Assembly: GCA_963788085.1 (NCBI GenBank)
Contig: CAWBFS010000074.1
Location: 178,230-242,229, forward strand
Direction: 5' to 3'
From: AP-15 sp963788085
Lineage (GTDB): Bacteria; Pseudomonadota; Alphaproteobacteria; ATCC43930; CGMCC-115725
Length of the DNA: 64,000 nucleotides
In this document: in pieces, positions 1-8,389 of the stretch
How the letters are laid out: each line of letters begins with the position of its first letter
Position numbering within the stretch: position 1 is the first letter of the stretch
Notes under the pieces: model-generated
The model's database searches: none
What the model saw: only the letters and a program-made list of their open reading frames with translations
Told to the model about the DNA's origin: nothing
Position numbers and translations under genes: made by a program

Positions 1-159
1 CGCCTTGTCGATCTGGTCGAACGGCACAAACGTCGCCCCGCCCTTCTCCGCCAGCACCTTCGTGATCGCCGCCGTCAACGTCGTCTTGCCGTGGTCGATA
101 TGACCGATCGTCCCGATGTTGCAGTGCGGCTTCGTCCGCTGAAATTTCGCCTTCGACAT
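1..159 (-). CDS. tuf: Elongation factor Tu, N-terminal part (runs off the window)
   Basis: The first 53 residues of EF-Tu, the GTPase that delivers aminoacyl-tRNA to the ribosome, are visible. The start region MSKAKFQRTKPHCNIGTIGH is followed by the P-loop HIDHGKTT. The gene reads leftwards out of the window, so only the beginning is present. Two tRNA genes lie immediately upstream on the same strand, as is common in alphaproteobacterial tuf/secE/nusG regions. Confidence 0.96.
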   Translation of the reverse strand, partial: MSKAKFQRTKPHCNIGTIGHIDHGKTTLTAAITKVLAEKGGATFVPFDQIDKA

Positions 160-219
160 TGCTTACGGCTTTCCGTCAGAGTGAGGAGGAGACTGTTCCC
201 TAAACTAGAGTGGGCGGCC

Positions 220-293
220 TGGAGCGGGTGGTGGGAATCGAACCCACGTAGCCAGCTTGGAAGGCTGGAACTCTACCATTGAGCTACACCCGC
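220..293 (-). tRNA. tRNA-Gly (anticodon TCC)
   Basis: The reverse strand folds as a standard cloverleaf. The 7-bp acceptor stem is GCGGGTG/CACCCGC, the anticodon loop is CTTCCAA, and the T arm is GTGGGTTCGATTCCCAC. The CCA end is encoded (reverse complement of bases 220-222). It lies between tuf and tRNA-Tyr and is probably co-transcribed with both. Confidence 0.96.
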
Positions 294-353
294 TTGAACG
301 GCCCTTCCCAAATCTTGCGCCGAGCGTTCGATCCTGTCGCGGTCCCGGAGGGC

Positions 354-439
354 TGGTGGAGGGGGTAGGATTCGAACCTACGAAGACGTACGTCGGCAGA
401 TTTACAGTCTGCTGCCTTTAACCGCTCGGCAACCCCTCC
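354..439 (-). tRNA. tRNA-Tyr (anticodon GTA)
   Basis: A class II tRNA on the reverse strand. The acceptor stem GGAGGGG pairs with CCCCTCC, the anticodon loop is CTGTAAA, and there is a long variable arm between the anticodon and T arms. The T arm contains GGTTCGAATCC, and CCA is encoded at 354-356. The 86-nt length suits tRNA-Tyr. It is divergent from rlmB. Confidence 0.96.
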
Positions 440-580
440 GGATCGCGTGCCGCCCGGCGCAGCGGAACGCGCGTCATAAGATGTCGGCTTGACTTTGTCA
501 ATCCGAGCTCATCGATACGCGGCCGGCCGAAAAGCGGCGGGTGCGGAAAGACCGGTTTTGACTCGATGGAGGAGGTGTGC

Positions 581-1357
581 ATGGGAAAATCCGGCCGCAA
601 GCCCTCCGGCGCCAGAGTTTGGCTCTATGGCCGGCACGCCGTGACGGCCGCCCTCGCCAACCCCAAGCGGTGCTGGCACCGTCTCGTTGTCCTCGCCGGC
701 CACGAGGAGGAAGCAGCCGCTCTTGTCGCCGCCGCACTGGCCATGCGACGCGGTAGCGGAGCAGCGATATCCGTGCTCGATCATAGCGGCTTTGCGGCGA
801 TCCTGCCGCGCCATGCCGTTCATCAGGGGCTCGCGCTCGAAGTCGAACCACTCCCCGAGCCCGACTTGAAGGATGTGCTCCGCGCTGGCCCGGCATCGGG
901 ACGGTGCCTCATCGTCGTACTCGATCAGCTGAGCGATCCCCAGAACATCGGCGCAGTGTTGCGTTCAGCCGCCGCATTCGGCGCGCTTGCAGTCGTGATC
1001 CCAGACCGTGGGGCACCACCCAACACCGGAGCGCTCGCCAAAGCGGCGTCGGGCGCGCTGGAGAGCGTGCCGTTGGTGCGCGTCGTCAACCTTGCCCGCG
1101 CGCTCGATGGGTTGAAGGAAGACGGGTTCTGGATTTGCGGTCTCGACGAGACCGCGCCGTCGTTATTGGCCCAAACCGACATTGGGGAGCGGGTCGGGAT
1201 CGTGCTCGGCTCTGAAGGCGGCGGCATGCGCCGTCTGGTACGCGAGCGCTGCGATTTCCGCGCGCGCCTGCCGACCCGCCCGGCTCAGCCGACGCTCAAC
1301 GTCTCAAATGCCGCGGCGGTCGCCCTCTACGAGCTCACCCGCAGTCGGGACAGCTGA
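581..1357 (+). CDS. rlmB: 23S rRNA (guanosine-2'-O-)-methyltransferase RlmB-like, SpoU family
   Basis: A 258-residue SpoU/TrmH-family RNA 2'-O-ribose methyltransferase. The N-terminal substrate-binding region begins WLYGRHAVTAALANP. The SPOUT core follows, with motif 1 LDQLSDPQNIGAVLRSA, motif 2 IVLGSEGGGMRRLVRE and motif 3 LPTRPAQPTLNVSNAAAVAL. The start at 581 is preferred because GGAGGAGG lies just ahead of it; an in-frame ATG at 566 has no such site. The gene sits opposite the tRNA-Tyr/tRNA-Gly/tuf row, a common alphaproteobacterial arrangement. Family membership is firm; the exact methylated site (G2251 in E. coli RlmB) is inferred. Confidence 0.9.
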   Translation: MGKSGRKPSGARVWLYGRHAVTAALANPKRCWHRLVVLAGHEEEAAALVAAALAMRRGSGAAISVLDHSGFAAILPRHAVHQGLALEVEPLPEPDLKDVLRAGPASGRCLIVVLDQLSDPQNIGAVLRSAAAFGALAVVIPDRGAPPNTGALAKAASGALESVPLVRVVNLARALDGLKEDGFWICGLDETAPSLLAQTDIGERVGIVLGSEGGGMRRLVRERCDFRARLPTRPAQPTLNVSNAAAVALYELTRSRDS

Positions 1358-1366
1358 GGACAGCAA

Positions 1367-1389
1367 GAGCCCCGCGACGGCCGGGGCTC
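1367..1389. terminator. Hairpin between convergent genes, possible bidirectional terminator
   Basis: An 8-bp perfect stem (GAGCCCCG at 1367-1374 with CGGGGCTC at 1382-1389) and a 7-base loop. It lies between the stop of rlmB and the stop of the convergent small gene. No clear T run follows, so a Rho-independent role is only plausible. Confidence 0.45.
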
Positions 1390-1413
1390 CTGCACGATAT
1401 GGTTGTGGTATTA

Positions 1414-1677
1414 TCAGCAGGCACCAATTAAAGAGAAGGCAAGACAAACTGCGGCGCCAGGTAGAGCAGTGATCGGCGCCACCGGAGCATAAGTCGGCCC
1501 ATAATACGGGCCGTAGTAATAGGGGCTCGGCGCCGGCTCGTAGCTGTAGACGTGGTGCACGACTGTGCGGTGGTACGGGTGGCCGTTGAGGTTGGCAGTT
1601 GCGGCACTACCAGGGACTGCCGAAAACGTGACAGTTGCGAGGGCAAACGCGGCAGCGATCAGCGAGTGGCGAAGCAT
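1414..1677 (-). CDS. Small exported protein of unknown function
   Basis: An 87-residue protein. It starts with a signal peptide (MLRHSLIAAAFALATV, cleavage probably after GSAA) and continues with a Tyr/Pro-rich mature part containing PSPYYYGPYYGPTYAP and two cysteines near the C-terminus. The start at 1677 is chosen because TAGGAGAAAC lies directly upstream; a longer in-frame reading to 1773 lacks such a site. No family recognised. Likely periplasmic or surface-located. It converges on rlmB. Confidence 0.7.
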   Translation of the reverse strand: MLRHSLIAAAFALATVTFSAVPGSAATANLNGHPYHRTVVHHVYSYEPAPSPYYYGPYYGPTYAPVAPITALPGAAVCLAFSLIGAC

Positions 1678-2052
1678 GTGGTTTCTCCTATGCTGCTCTC
1701 CGGATTTTCTAGTTCCGGAAGGTCTTTCGTGTTCGATGAGGACGATGTAATTGGCCGCGGTTGCGCGCGCCATCTCGCATATTCATCAAGTATTTCGCTG
1801 GCAACGGGCTACGGGGGGTCCCTGCGAAGTGGGGTGATGCAGAGCGCAGCATTTTTCTGTTTTGTTCCTTCGCGCGGCGCCGAGCCAGACCGCAACACCT
1901 TTGTCAGCTGCCGGACATAGGGGTAAACTCGCGGTCAGGATTCTCGTGAATGAAGCCAGCGGCTTTCGACGCAGCGCGTTCGCAGCGGAGCCTTTGCGAT
2001 GGAGCCGTAGTGGGTTTGGCCGGCGCCCTCACCTCGGCATTGCCGCATAGCG
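1678..2052. other. Intergenic region without a supported gene
   Basis: About 375 bases between the divergent small exported gene and the Sel1-repeat gene. No reading frame here has family-like sequence or a good ribosome-binding site. It presumably holds the promoters of both flanking genes, but no clear -35/-10 pair was identified. Confidence 0.5.
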
Positions 2053-3327
2053 ATGCGTGCCGCCGCATCTAATTCCGCCGACGGGGCGGCCGCCCTCGAG
2101 ACGGCTTCCGGTTATCTTGCGAGCGAGCCGCACTACCTGTCTGTTGCCGGCCGGGTCCTCGCAGCCCTTGGCGGCAAAGGTGGCCTGGTTCTCGTCACCG
2201 GTGATCCGCCGGCGGACCCGCAGCCTCTCTCACAGGCTCTACGTAAGCTGGCAGGGTCGCGTCACAGGGTGATCGGCATTTCTTGCGGGCCGGAACTCAC
2301 GGGCGAGGAGGTATCTCGCGCCGGTTCCGTCGTGGCGACGCTGCCCGCAGGGGGCGGGACAGTAACAATATCGGACACGGCCGAGACCGATGCGCCGCTC
2401 TTCGTCTTCGACAAAGCCGAACAACTCTCCGACCAGCAGCTCGGTGAGATCTGCGCCACGATACAGCGCGGCGCAAGACAGAATGCGGCCGGGGTGTTAC
2501 TTGCCCGCCGAGGATTTCTCGCCCGGCTCCAGGAGCAGCCGCTGCAGTTTCTCACAGAGGCGGTCGCGTTGCAGTTGCGCTTTGATGAGATTGGCGATGA
2601 CGAAGGCATCGATTTTCTTCGCCATCAGCTCGCGGTCCGGCACAGTCAAGATGAGACGCGCCACGGGCGGCCGATCTTATTTCGGAGTTTGGCCGTGCTG
2701 GGTGTGCTCGCGGCGCTCGGCGTCGGGGCCTCCTTGGCCGTGCACTATGTCAGAATAGTGGATGTGAAGACACCGGATGAGCGATCGCTCGCCCCGGCTG
2801 GCAATCCCTCGCCGAGGGTCGCGCCGCCGCCGCCCCAGGCCTCGCCGCCTGCTGCCGCCCTTCAGCCGACGCCGGAGTCGGCGAAGCCGCAAGCAGCACC
2901 GGCTGTACCGACACCTGCTCCATTGCGGCCCGAGCAAATCCCGCAGCCGAACGCATCTGTCGCAAGCCCGGCTGCGCCGCGCGCCGCAGCGACGCCGCAA
3001 GCGCCTCCTCCACCGGTGCAATCTCCCGCGGGCCCCCACCTTTCGGCAACGGAGATCGCCGCCCTGGTAGCTCGCGGCGACGCGTTCCTCAGCGCCGGGG
3101 ACATCGCGTCGGCGCGATTATTCTATGAACGTGCCGCCGATGGGGGCGACAGCGCTGCGGCGCTTCGGCTGGGTGCGACATTCGATCCCAATTTTCTCGG
3201 CCGTGTCGGTGTCCGCGGCGACCCCGGCGACCCCGCTCGGGCCGCGTTCTGGTATCGTCGAGCCCGCGACCTCGGCGATGCCGCTGCCGCGGAACGCCTC
3301 AAAAACCTGGAACGACAGCCGCGCTGA
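2053..3327 (+). CDS. Single-pass membrane protein with ATPase-like N-terminus and Sel1-type repeats
   Basis: 424 residues. Residues 1-210 resemble the fold order of an ExeA-like ATPase (GLVLVTGDPPADPQPL, then the acidic strand APLFVFDKAEQL), but the expected GxxGxGKT P-loop is absent, so nucleotide binding is doubtful. A transmembrane segment lies near residues 217-236 (LAVLGVLAALGVGASLAV). A long Pro/Ala-rich linker follows, and the C-terminal 90 residues look like Sel1/TPR repeats (SAGDIASARLFYERAADGGD; AAFWYRRARDLGDAAAAERL). The topology suggests a cytoplasmic N-terminal domain and a periplasmic repeat domain. Function unknown; a cell-envelope scaffold role is a guess. Confidence 0.7.
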   Translation: MRAAASNSADGAAALETASGYLASEPHYLSVAGRVLAALGGKGGLVLVTGDPPADPQPLSQALRKLAGSRHRVIGISCGPELTGEEVSRAGSVVATLPAGGGTVTISDTAETDAPLFVFDKAEQLSDQQLGEICATIQRGARQNAAGVLLARRGFLARLQEQPLQFLTEAVALQLRFDEIGDDEGIDFLRHQLAVRHSQDETRHGRPILFRSLAVLGVLAALGVGASLAVHYVRIVDVKTPDERSLAPAGNPSPRVAPPPPQASPPAAALQPTPESAKPQAAPAVPTPAPLRPEQIPQPNASVASPAAPRAAATPQAPPPPVQSPAGPHLSATEIAALVARGDAFLSAGDIASARLFYERAADGGDSAAALRLGATFDPNFLGRVGVRGDPGDPARAAFWYRRARDLGDAAAAERLKNLERQPR

Positions 3328-3337
3328 GCTGCCTCTT

Positions 3338-4585
3338 TCAGGGTGTCGCGGGCCGACGCACGAGGAGCGGTTCGATGTCCCGGCGCACCGGATAAGTGTA
3401 GGGGCCGAGAAGGTTGACGAGCATCACCGCCACGACGAGCGCGCCGGCGGCACCGATCAGCGCCGGGTTATAGGATCCCGCAAGATCGTAGACGAACCCG
3501 CCGAGAAACCGGCCGAAGCTAGAGCCTAGGCCGAAGATCATGAAACAATAGCCATAGATCTCGCCGAACGCCCGCTGTCCCATATAGCGCGACACCAGAA
3601 ATGCAATCAGGTCGATCTCGGTGCCGAGCCCCAATCCCAGCAGAATGACCCCGATCCCCGGCAATGCGCCAGAACCGCCGCTCAGAAGCATGAAACCCGC
3701 GATCGGGGCCAGGAAGAATACGGTTGCGACAAAGGGGGCGAAAATGCGATCGACCAAATAACCGGCGAGCAGCCGGCCGGCCATCGTCGCCAGCCCGAAG
3801 ATCCCCATGATCGCCGCCGCTGCGGCCGCGGACATGCCGTGGTCGGTCAACAGCGGAACAACATGCGCGACCGTGCCGTTGACCGCGACCGCGACCAAAA
3901 AGAAGGCCACGCCCATCAGCCAAAAGCTGCGCGTGCCGGCGGCATCGCGCACGGTCAGACCGGTGATATCGGCTGCGCTTACGGCCCGGCGCTCGCCCTC
4001 GCCCGGCCGCGGCTCCCGTATCCACAGCGCGACCAGCGGAAATGCAATTGCGAGCGTCAACAAACCAAGGATCGGATAGGCGCCGCGCCAGCCCACCCGC
4101 TCGATCAGCATCTGAGCGAGTTGCGGCATGATGAAGCCGCCCAGCCCGACCCCCGACATCGCGATGCCGAGCGCCAGCCCGCGCCGGCGGTCGAACCAAG
4201 CCGAGATCGCCTTGGCATAGCCGATCGGAGTTTGAACCGCGCTGGCCGCCTCGGCAAGCGCGAACAGCAGGGTGAAAATCACCAGAGATTTCGCACTGAG
4301 CCCCAACAGGCACATCGCGATCGCGTAGATGACAAGGCCGGGCAATGCCACCCGGCGAATGCTCCAACGATCCATCATCCGGCCGAGCACCGGTACGGTC
4401 AGCGCAGAGCAGATCCCGCCAAACGACAAGGCGAACGACGCGGTGCCGCGCTGCCATCCCATATCGGCCATGATCGGCTTTAGAAACACGCCAAAGGTGA
4501 ACCCGAGGACCGGGCCGTTGCATACGATGAGGCCGCCGACGGCACCGACCACGACCCACCAGGGGTTAGTAAAGCCGAGCCGCAT
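3338..4585 (-). CDS. Major facilitator superfamily transporter
   Basis: A 415-residue, twelve-helix MFS carrier. It has the loop 2-3 signature region VLGRMMDRWSIRRVALPG and the family's usual two hydrophobic halves. The overall pattern (FGVFLKPIMADMGWQRG at the N-terminus) fits the monocarboxylate/oxalate-formate antiporter-like group. Substrate unknown. GGGAGG lies 9 bases before the start. It stands alone, convergent with the Sel1-repeat gene (11-base gap). Confidence 0.85.
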   Translation of the reverse strand: MRLGFTNPWWVVVGAVGGLIVCNGPVLGFTFGVFLKPIMADMGWQRGTASFALSFGGICSALTVPVLGRMMDRWSIRRVALPGLVIYAIAMCLLGLSAKSLVIFTLLFALAEAASAVQTPIGYAKAISAWFDRRRGLALGIAMSGVGLGGFIMPQLAQMLIERVGWRGAYPILGLLTLAIAFPLVALWIREPRPGEGERRAVSAADITGLTVRDAAGTRSFWLMGVAFFLVAVAVNGTVAHVVPLLTDHGMSAAAAAAIMGIFGLATMAGRLLAGYLVDRIFAPFVATVFFLAPIAGFMLLSGGSGALPGIGVILLGLGLGTEIDLIAFLVSRYMGQRAFGEIYGYCFMIFGLGSSFGRFLGGFVYDLAGSYNPALIGAAGALVVAVMLVNLLGPYTYPVRRDIEPLLVRRPATP

Positions 4586-4649
4586 CGCCGCCCTCCCTTT
4601 GTCGCTGTCGTAGACGGACCCGCGAGGCCGAGCCGCTGCGGTTGGCTTG

Positions 4650-5261
4650 TTATCGCGCCCCGCTGCCCGCTGTTTTTTCGCGCAACATCGTGATCAAACC
4701 CTGCACTTGGCCGCCATTATGCTGGATGACGGAAGCGAACTCGGAGCGCTGGGTGACCGCCATGCTGATGCCGTCGACCGAGACGTCGCTGATCTTGTAG
4801 ACGCCGTTTCGCCCGGTCAGGCGCCAGTCCACCTTGACCGGCGCGGCGCCGGTGGGGCGGATGATCTGGCTCGATACGATGGCGCCGTCGGCGTCCGGTC
4901 GGCTGCCGGTCACCTTGAAGGTCTCGCCGGTATACTCGGCGAGCCGGGTGCTGTAGGCGAGCGCGATGTACTCCTCGAACAGCTTGACGTACTCCGCCCG
5001 CTGTTCCTCGGTCGCGGCATTCCAGTAGCGGCCGAGGACAAAACGCGCGATCCCCGGAACGTCGAAATCCTCGCGCAGCAATTCGCGAAACCGCGCCACC
5101 CTCTGTGACGGGGTAGCACCCTTGCCGAGCACCTCGAGCGCGCGGTTGCCGAGATTGCTGATCACGGCGGCAGGGTCGGCGGCTGCCGCTGCGGGGATCG
5201 CGGGAGCCAGCGCTCCCGCGACGAGGACCAGGGCGGCAGTCAGGAAGCTACGTCGCACCAT
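4650..5261 (-). CDS. mlaC: MlaC/Ttg2D-type periplasmic phospholipid-binding protein
   Basis: 203 residues with a signal peptide (residues 1-28, ending AIPAAAAA). It is a member of the Ttg2/MlaC family, with RVARFRELLREDFDVPGIARF, LGRYWNAATEEQRAEYVKLF and the C-terminal VDWRLTGRNGVYKISDVSVDG. MlaC shuttles phospholipid between the outer-membrane MlaA complex and the inner-membrane MlaFEDB ABC transporter. Its start overlaps the stop of mlaA by one base (TAATG), so the two are translationally coupled. The ABC-transporter genes are not in this window. Confidence 0.88.
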   Translation of the reverse strand: MVRRSFLTAALVLVAGALAPAIPAAAAADPAAVISNLGNRALEVLGKGATPSQRVARFRELLREDFDVPGIARFVLGRYWNAATEEQRAEYVKLFEEYIALAYSTRLAEYTGETFKVTGSRPDADGAIVSSQIIRPTGAAPVKVDWRLTGRNGVYKISDVSVDGISMAVTQRSEFASVIQHNGGQVQGLITMLREKTAGSGAR

Positions 5262-6144
5262 TATTTTGCTACCTCGGATATGTTGGACGCTTCAGAGATC
5301 ACAGCCGGTCGGGCTGCCGCAGTGGTGAATGCCGTCGGCGACCCGCGCTCGTCGCGCTCGCTGAAGCCGGCAGGCGGCGGCAGGTTCTCCCGCTCATGGC
5401 GGATTAGCGCGGCGCGCCGCTGCCGATAAAGCGAGCGAATTGTCGCATAATAATCGAGCGAGGTGCGCTCGATGTCGGCGAGGGTCTCGATATAGCGCGA
5501 CCTCTGATCGATGCCGGCGACCCCACCGCGCACCAACGGAATCCAATAGAGGTTCCATGGACTTCCGGTGACGAGTCTGTTCCACGGATCGCCGAACCCC
5601 TCGGCGACTTGGCCGCCGAGATCGCGCGGTGTCGATGGTCCGAGGACCGGCACTACGAGGTAAGGTCCTTCTGGTATCCCCCAGGTGCCGAGCGTCAGGC
5701 CGAGATCCTCCTCGTGAAAGGGGACACCCCAGCGTCCTGCAACATCGACAACTCCGCCCATGCCGATCGTCGAATTGATGACAAAGCGGCCCATTGTCTC
5801 CCCGGCGTGCTGGAATTGACCCTGGAGGGTGTCGTTCACAAAGACCAGCGGCGCGCGCAAATTGTTGAGAAAATCGCGTAATGAATCGCGCACCGGATCA
5901 GGCACGGTATCGCGATAGGCCTTGGCGACCGGCACAATCGCATTGCGATCGACGAATTGGTTAAATTCGAAGATCTTGCGGTTGGCGTCCTCGAGCGGAT
6001 CGTTGAAATCCTCTTCGTAGGTGGCGCTGCCTGTTGCGCAGTCTCGGGGTGTGAGGCGCAACCGGAAAGGATCAGGACAGAGAAGGCAAACAGTTCCGAT
6101 AAGCCGGGGCGGAGCGCGCGAACATTCATCGGTCGGTCTCGCAT
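5261..6144 (-). CDS. mlaA: MlaA/VacJ outer-membrane lipoprotein, frameshifted near its lipobox
   Basis: The mature part matches VacJ/MlaA: DPLEDANRKIFEFNQFVDRN, a central RDFLNNLRAPLVFVNDTLQG, and GRWGVPFHEEDLGLTLGTWG. These proteins remove phospholipid from the outer leaflet of the outer membrane and pass it to MlaC. The lipoprotein signal (FSVLILSGCASHPE) lies in a different reading frame from the mature part. The two frames must be joined between about 6015 and 6045 by a one-base change, a likely consensus error. Two possible starts exist (6144 and 6129), neither with a strong ribosome site. Divergent from the methionine operon. Confidence 0.85.
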
Positions 6145-6247
6145 CAATCGGGCGGCTTGGCCGAGGGGCGAGATATTTGCGGGAAATTCGCGGAATGGGC
6201 AAGTGGCACAAGGAGCTTGGCGCCGCAAATTGCATAATCCGCTTGCA

Positions 6248-6269
6248 CATATAAAGATATCTGTATATG
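6248..6269. promoter_or_regulatory. 22-bp palindrome, probable operator of the methionine operon
   Basis: CATATAAAGATATCTGTATATG is an inverted repeat with one mismatch per half (ATATAAAGAT against ATATACAGAT). It lies about 30 bases before the ATG of the ArsR-methyltransferase fusion. Position and symmetry fit the binding site of a dimeric ArsR-family repressor that controls its own operon. ArsR-type regulators of methionine metabolism (SahR/SamR) are known in proteobacteria. Assignment to this regulator is inference. Confidence 0.65.
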
Positions 6270-6300
6270 TTGCCGGCAGCCACAAGGAAGAGACTTGTTA

Positions 6301-7299
6301 ATGGAGCACCTGCTGGCTGCATTGCGCGCAGTTGCCGAGCCGACCCGGCTGCGGCTCGTCGTCTTGTGCGCGCGCGGCGAGCTCACGGTGAGCGAGCTGA
6401 CACAGATCCTCGGGCAGAGCCAGCCCCGCGTCTCGCGCCATCTGAAGCTGTTGTGCGAAGCCGGTCTCCTCGATCGCTTCCGCGAGGGCAGCTGGGTGTT
6501 CTATCGCCTCAGCCAAGCGGGCCCGGCAAGCGCCCTGGCCCGCCAGCTGGTCGCGGCTTGCGACGATGGCGACCCGACGATCGCCCTCGATCTGCAGCGG
6601 CTCGGCGCGATCAAGCGGCAGCGCGCCGAACACGCGCGTGCCTATTTTCGCGAAAATGCCGACCAATGGCATCGTATCCGCTCGCTCTACATCGATGAGC
6701 GCGAGGTCGAGGCAGCCCTCGTCGAGGTCATCGCCGCCGCCGATCCGCGCGATCTTCTCGACATCGGCACCGGCACCGGCCGCATGCTGGAGATTCTGGC
6801 GCCGCGCGTCGAGCACGCGCTCGGCGTCGACCAGTCACGCGAGATGCTGTCGATCGCGCGGGTCAACCTCGCGCGGGCCGGCCTCCAAAACGGGTCGGTC
6901 CGGCTCGGCGACATGTACCAGCTGGCCGTGCCGGACGCGTCCTTCGACGCGGTGGTGATCCATCAGGTCCTGCACTACGCCGACCGGCCCGCTGCGGCGA
7001 TCGCCGAGGCGGCGCGCGTTCTGCGGCCGAACGGCGTCCTCGTTCTCGTCGATTTCGCACCCCACGCGCTGGAATTCCTGCGCGACGAGCACGCTCACCG
7101 GCGGCTCGGCTTTTCCGATGCCGAGGTGGCGGAATGGTGCCGCGCCGCCGGTCTCGATCCGGCGTCGCCGCGGCATTTACCCGGCGACCCGTTGACCGTC
7201 GTGATATGGACCGCCCATCGCCAAGCCCCGACAAATCCGCGTTTTGCCCAGGCCTTGCAGCCGGCAGCCCCGGCGCTCGTCGAAGGGGAGCTTCACTGA
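6301..7299 (+). CDS. ArsR-family regulator fused to a SAM-dependent methyltransferase domain
   Basis: 332 residues. Residues 1-85 form a winged helix of the ArsR type (AVAEPTRLRLVVLCARGELT; recognition helix QSQPRVSRHLKLLCEAGLL; wing EGSWVFYRL). Residues 130-300 form a class I methyltransferase fold with motif I LLDIGTGTGRMLEI, acidic motif II ALGVDQSREML and motif IV DAVVIHQVLHY. The stop overlaps the metF start (TGATG), and metF/metH follow, so the protein most likely senses S-adenosylmethionine or S-adenosylhomocysteine and regulates the operon; that ligand role is inferred. The start at 6301 has AAGGAAGAG upstream; a TTG at 6295 is possible. Whether the methyltransferase domain is catalytic or only a sensor cannot be told. 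Confidence 0.88.
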   Translation: MEHLLAALRAVAEPTRLRLVVLCARGELTVSELTQILGQSQPRVSRHLKLLCEAGLLDRFREGSWVFYRLSQAGPASALARQLVAACDDGDPTIALDLQRLGAIKRQRAEHARAYFRENADQWHRIRSLYIDEREVEAALVEVIAAADPRDLLDIGTGTGRMLEILAPRVEHALGVDQSREMLSIARVNLARAGLQNGSVRLGDMYQLAVPDASFDAVVIHQVLHYADRPAAAIAEAARVLRPNGVLVLVDFAPHALEFLRDEHAHRRLGFSDAEVAEWCRAAGLDPASPRHLPGDPLTVVIWTAHRQAPTNPRFAQALQPAAPALVEGELH

Positions 7300-8226
7300 T
7301 GCAGAATTCCGCCCGCGGGCTGCTTGGCGCCGACCCGGTCAGCGATTTCGACGCCGGTCCGCCGCGCATCTCGTTCGAGTTCTTCCCGCCGAAGACACAA
7401 GAGATGGAAGAGCGGCTGTGGGCTGCGGTCAAGCGGCTCGAACCGTTGCGGCCGCGCTTCGTCTCCGTGACCTATGGGGCCGGCGGCTCGACGCGCGAGC
7501 GCACCCACTCGACGGTACGCCGCATCCGCCAGGAGACCGCGCTCGAACCGGCCGCGCATCTGACCTGCGTCGCGGCGGCGCGCGAGGAGATCGATCGCGG
7601 TGGCGCGCGACTATTGGGAGGCCGGCATCCGCCACATCGTCGCGTTGCGCGGCGACCCGCCCGGCGGCATCGGGGCGGGCTATGCGCCGCACCCGGGCGG
7701 CTACGCCTACGCTGCCGATCTCGTCGCAGGCCTGAAAAAGGTGGCGGATTTCGAGATCAGCGTCGCCGCATATCCCGAAACCCATCCCTCGGCGCGCAGC
7801 CCCGGCCACGACCTCGACAACCTGAAGGCCAAGCTCGACGCCGGCGCCACTCGGGCGATCACGCAGTTCTTTTTCGATGCCGACGTGTTCCTGCGCTTCC
7901 GCGACCGCGCCCGAGCGGCCGGCATCGACGTGCCGATCGTACCCGGCATCCTGCCGGTCACTAATTTCGCGCAGCTGAAACGCATGTCGGCGGCCTGCGG
8001 CGCCTCGATCCCGGCCTGGATGGGCGCGCATTTCGACGGCCTCGACGACGACCCCGATACGCGCCGACTTGTGGCCGCTTCCCTCACCGCCGAGCAATGC
8101 CGCCGACTGCAGGCTAACGGCGTGCACGAATTCCATTTCTATACCCTGAACCGCGCCGACCTGCTCGTCGCGATCTGCCACCTCCTCGGCGTGCGCGCCC
8201 CCAAACCCGCCGCCGCAGTGGCGTAA
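7299..8226 (+). CDS. metF: 5,10-methylenetetrahydrofolate reductase, one-base frameshift
   Basis: Reduces methylenetetrahydrofolate to 5-methyltetrahydrofolate, the methyl donor used by the adjacent metH. The N-terminus RISFEFFPPKTQEMEERLW is the MetF signature. Later come HIVALRGDPPG, AKLDAGATRAITQFFFDAD and GIDVPIVPGILPVTNFAQL. The reading frame breaks at about 7597-7600: dropping one G from CGCGGTGGCG joins EEID-R to VARDYWEAG. The repaired gene gives 308 residues, normal for the family. AAGGGGAG precedes the start, which overlaps the upstream stop. Confidence 0.92.
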
Positions 8227-8257
8227 TGCCAAACCACTTTAACCTTTCCCCCCACCC

Positions 8258-8360
8258 GTCATTCCCGCGAAAGCGGGAATCCAGGGAAACCAGCCGCCGG
8301 GCAGTCGCCCCCTGTTCAAGCCAGGGGCAGGCTCTGGACCCCCGCTTTCGCGGGGGCGAC
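8258..8360. repeat. Dispersed palindromic repeat, copy 1
   Basis: Two hairpins flank a short spacer: ATTCCCGCGAAAGCGGGAAT (8261-8280) and CCCCCGCTTTCGCGGGGG (about 8338-8356). The same left and right modules, with the same end GGGGGCGAC, recur at 24158-24235. It resembles REP-like intergenic repeats of alphaproteobacteria. It lies between metF and metH and may affect read-through. Confidence 0.8.
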
Positions 8361-8389
8361 GAATTCGAATCGCACGCATACACCCGCCA

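Noticed and set aside
6170..8389. SAM or cobalamin riboswitch before the methionine genes
   Set aside because: The leaders contain only the palindrome (before the regulator) and the twin-hairpin repeat (before metH). No conserved riboswitch core could be recognised.
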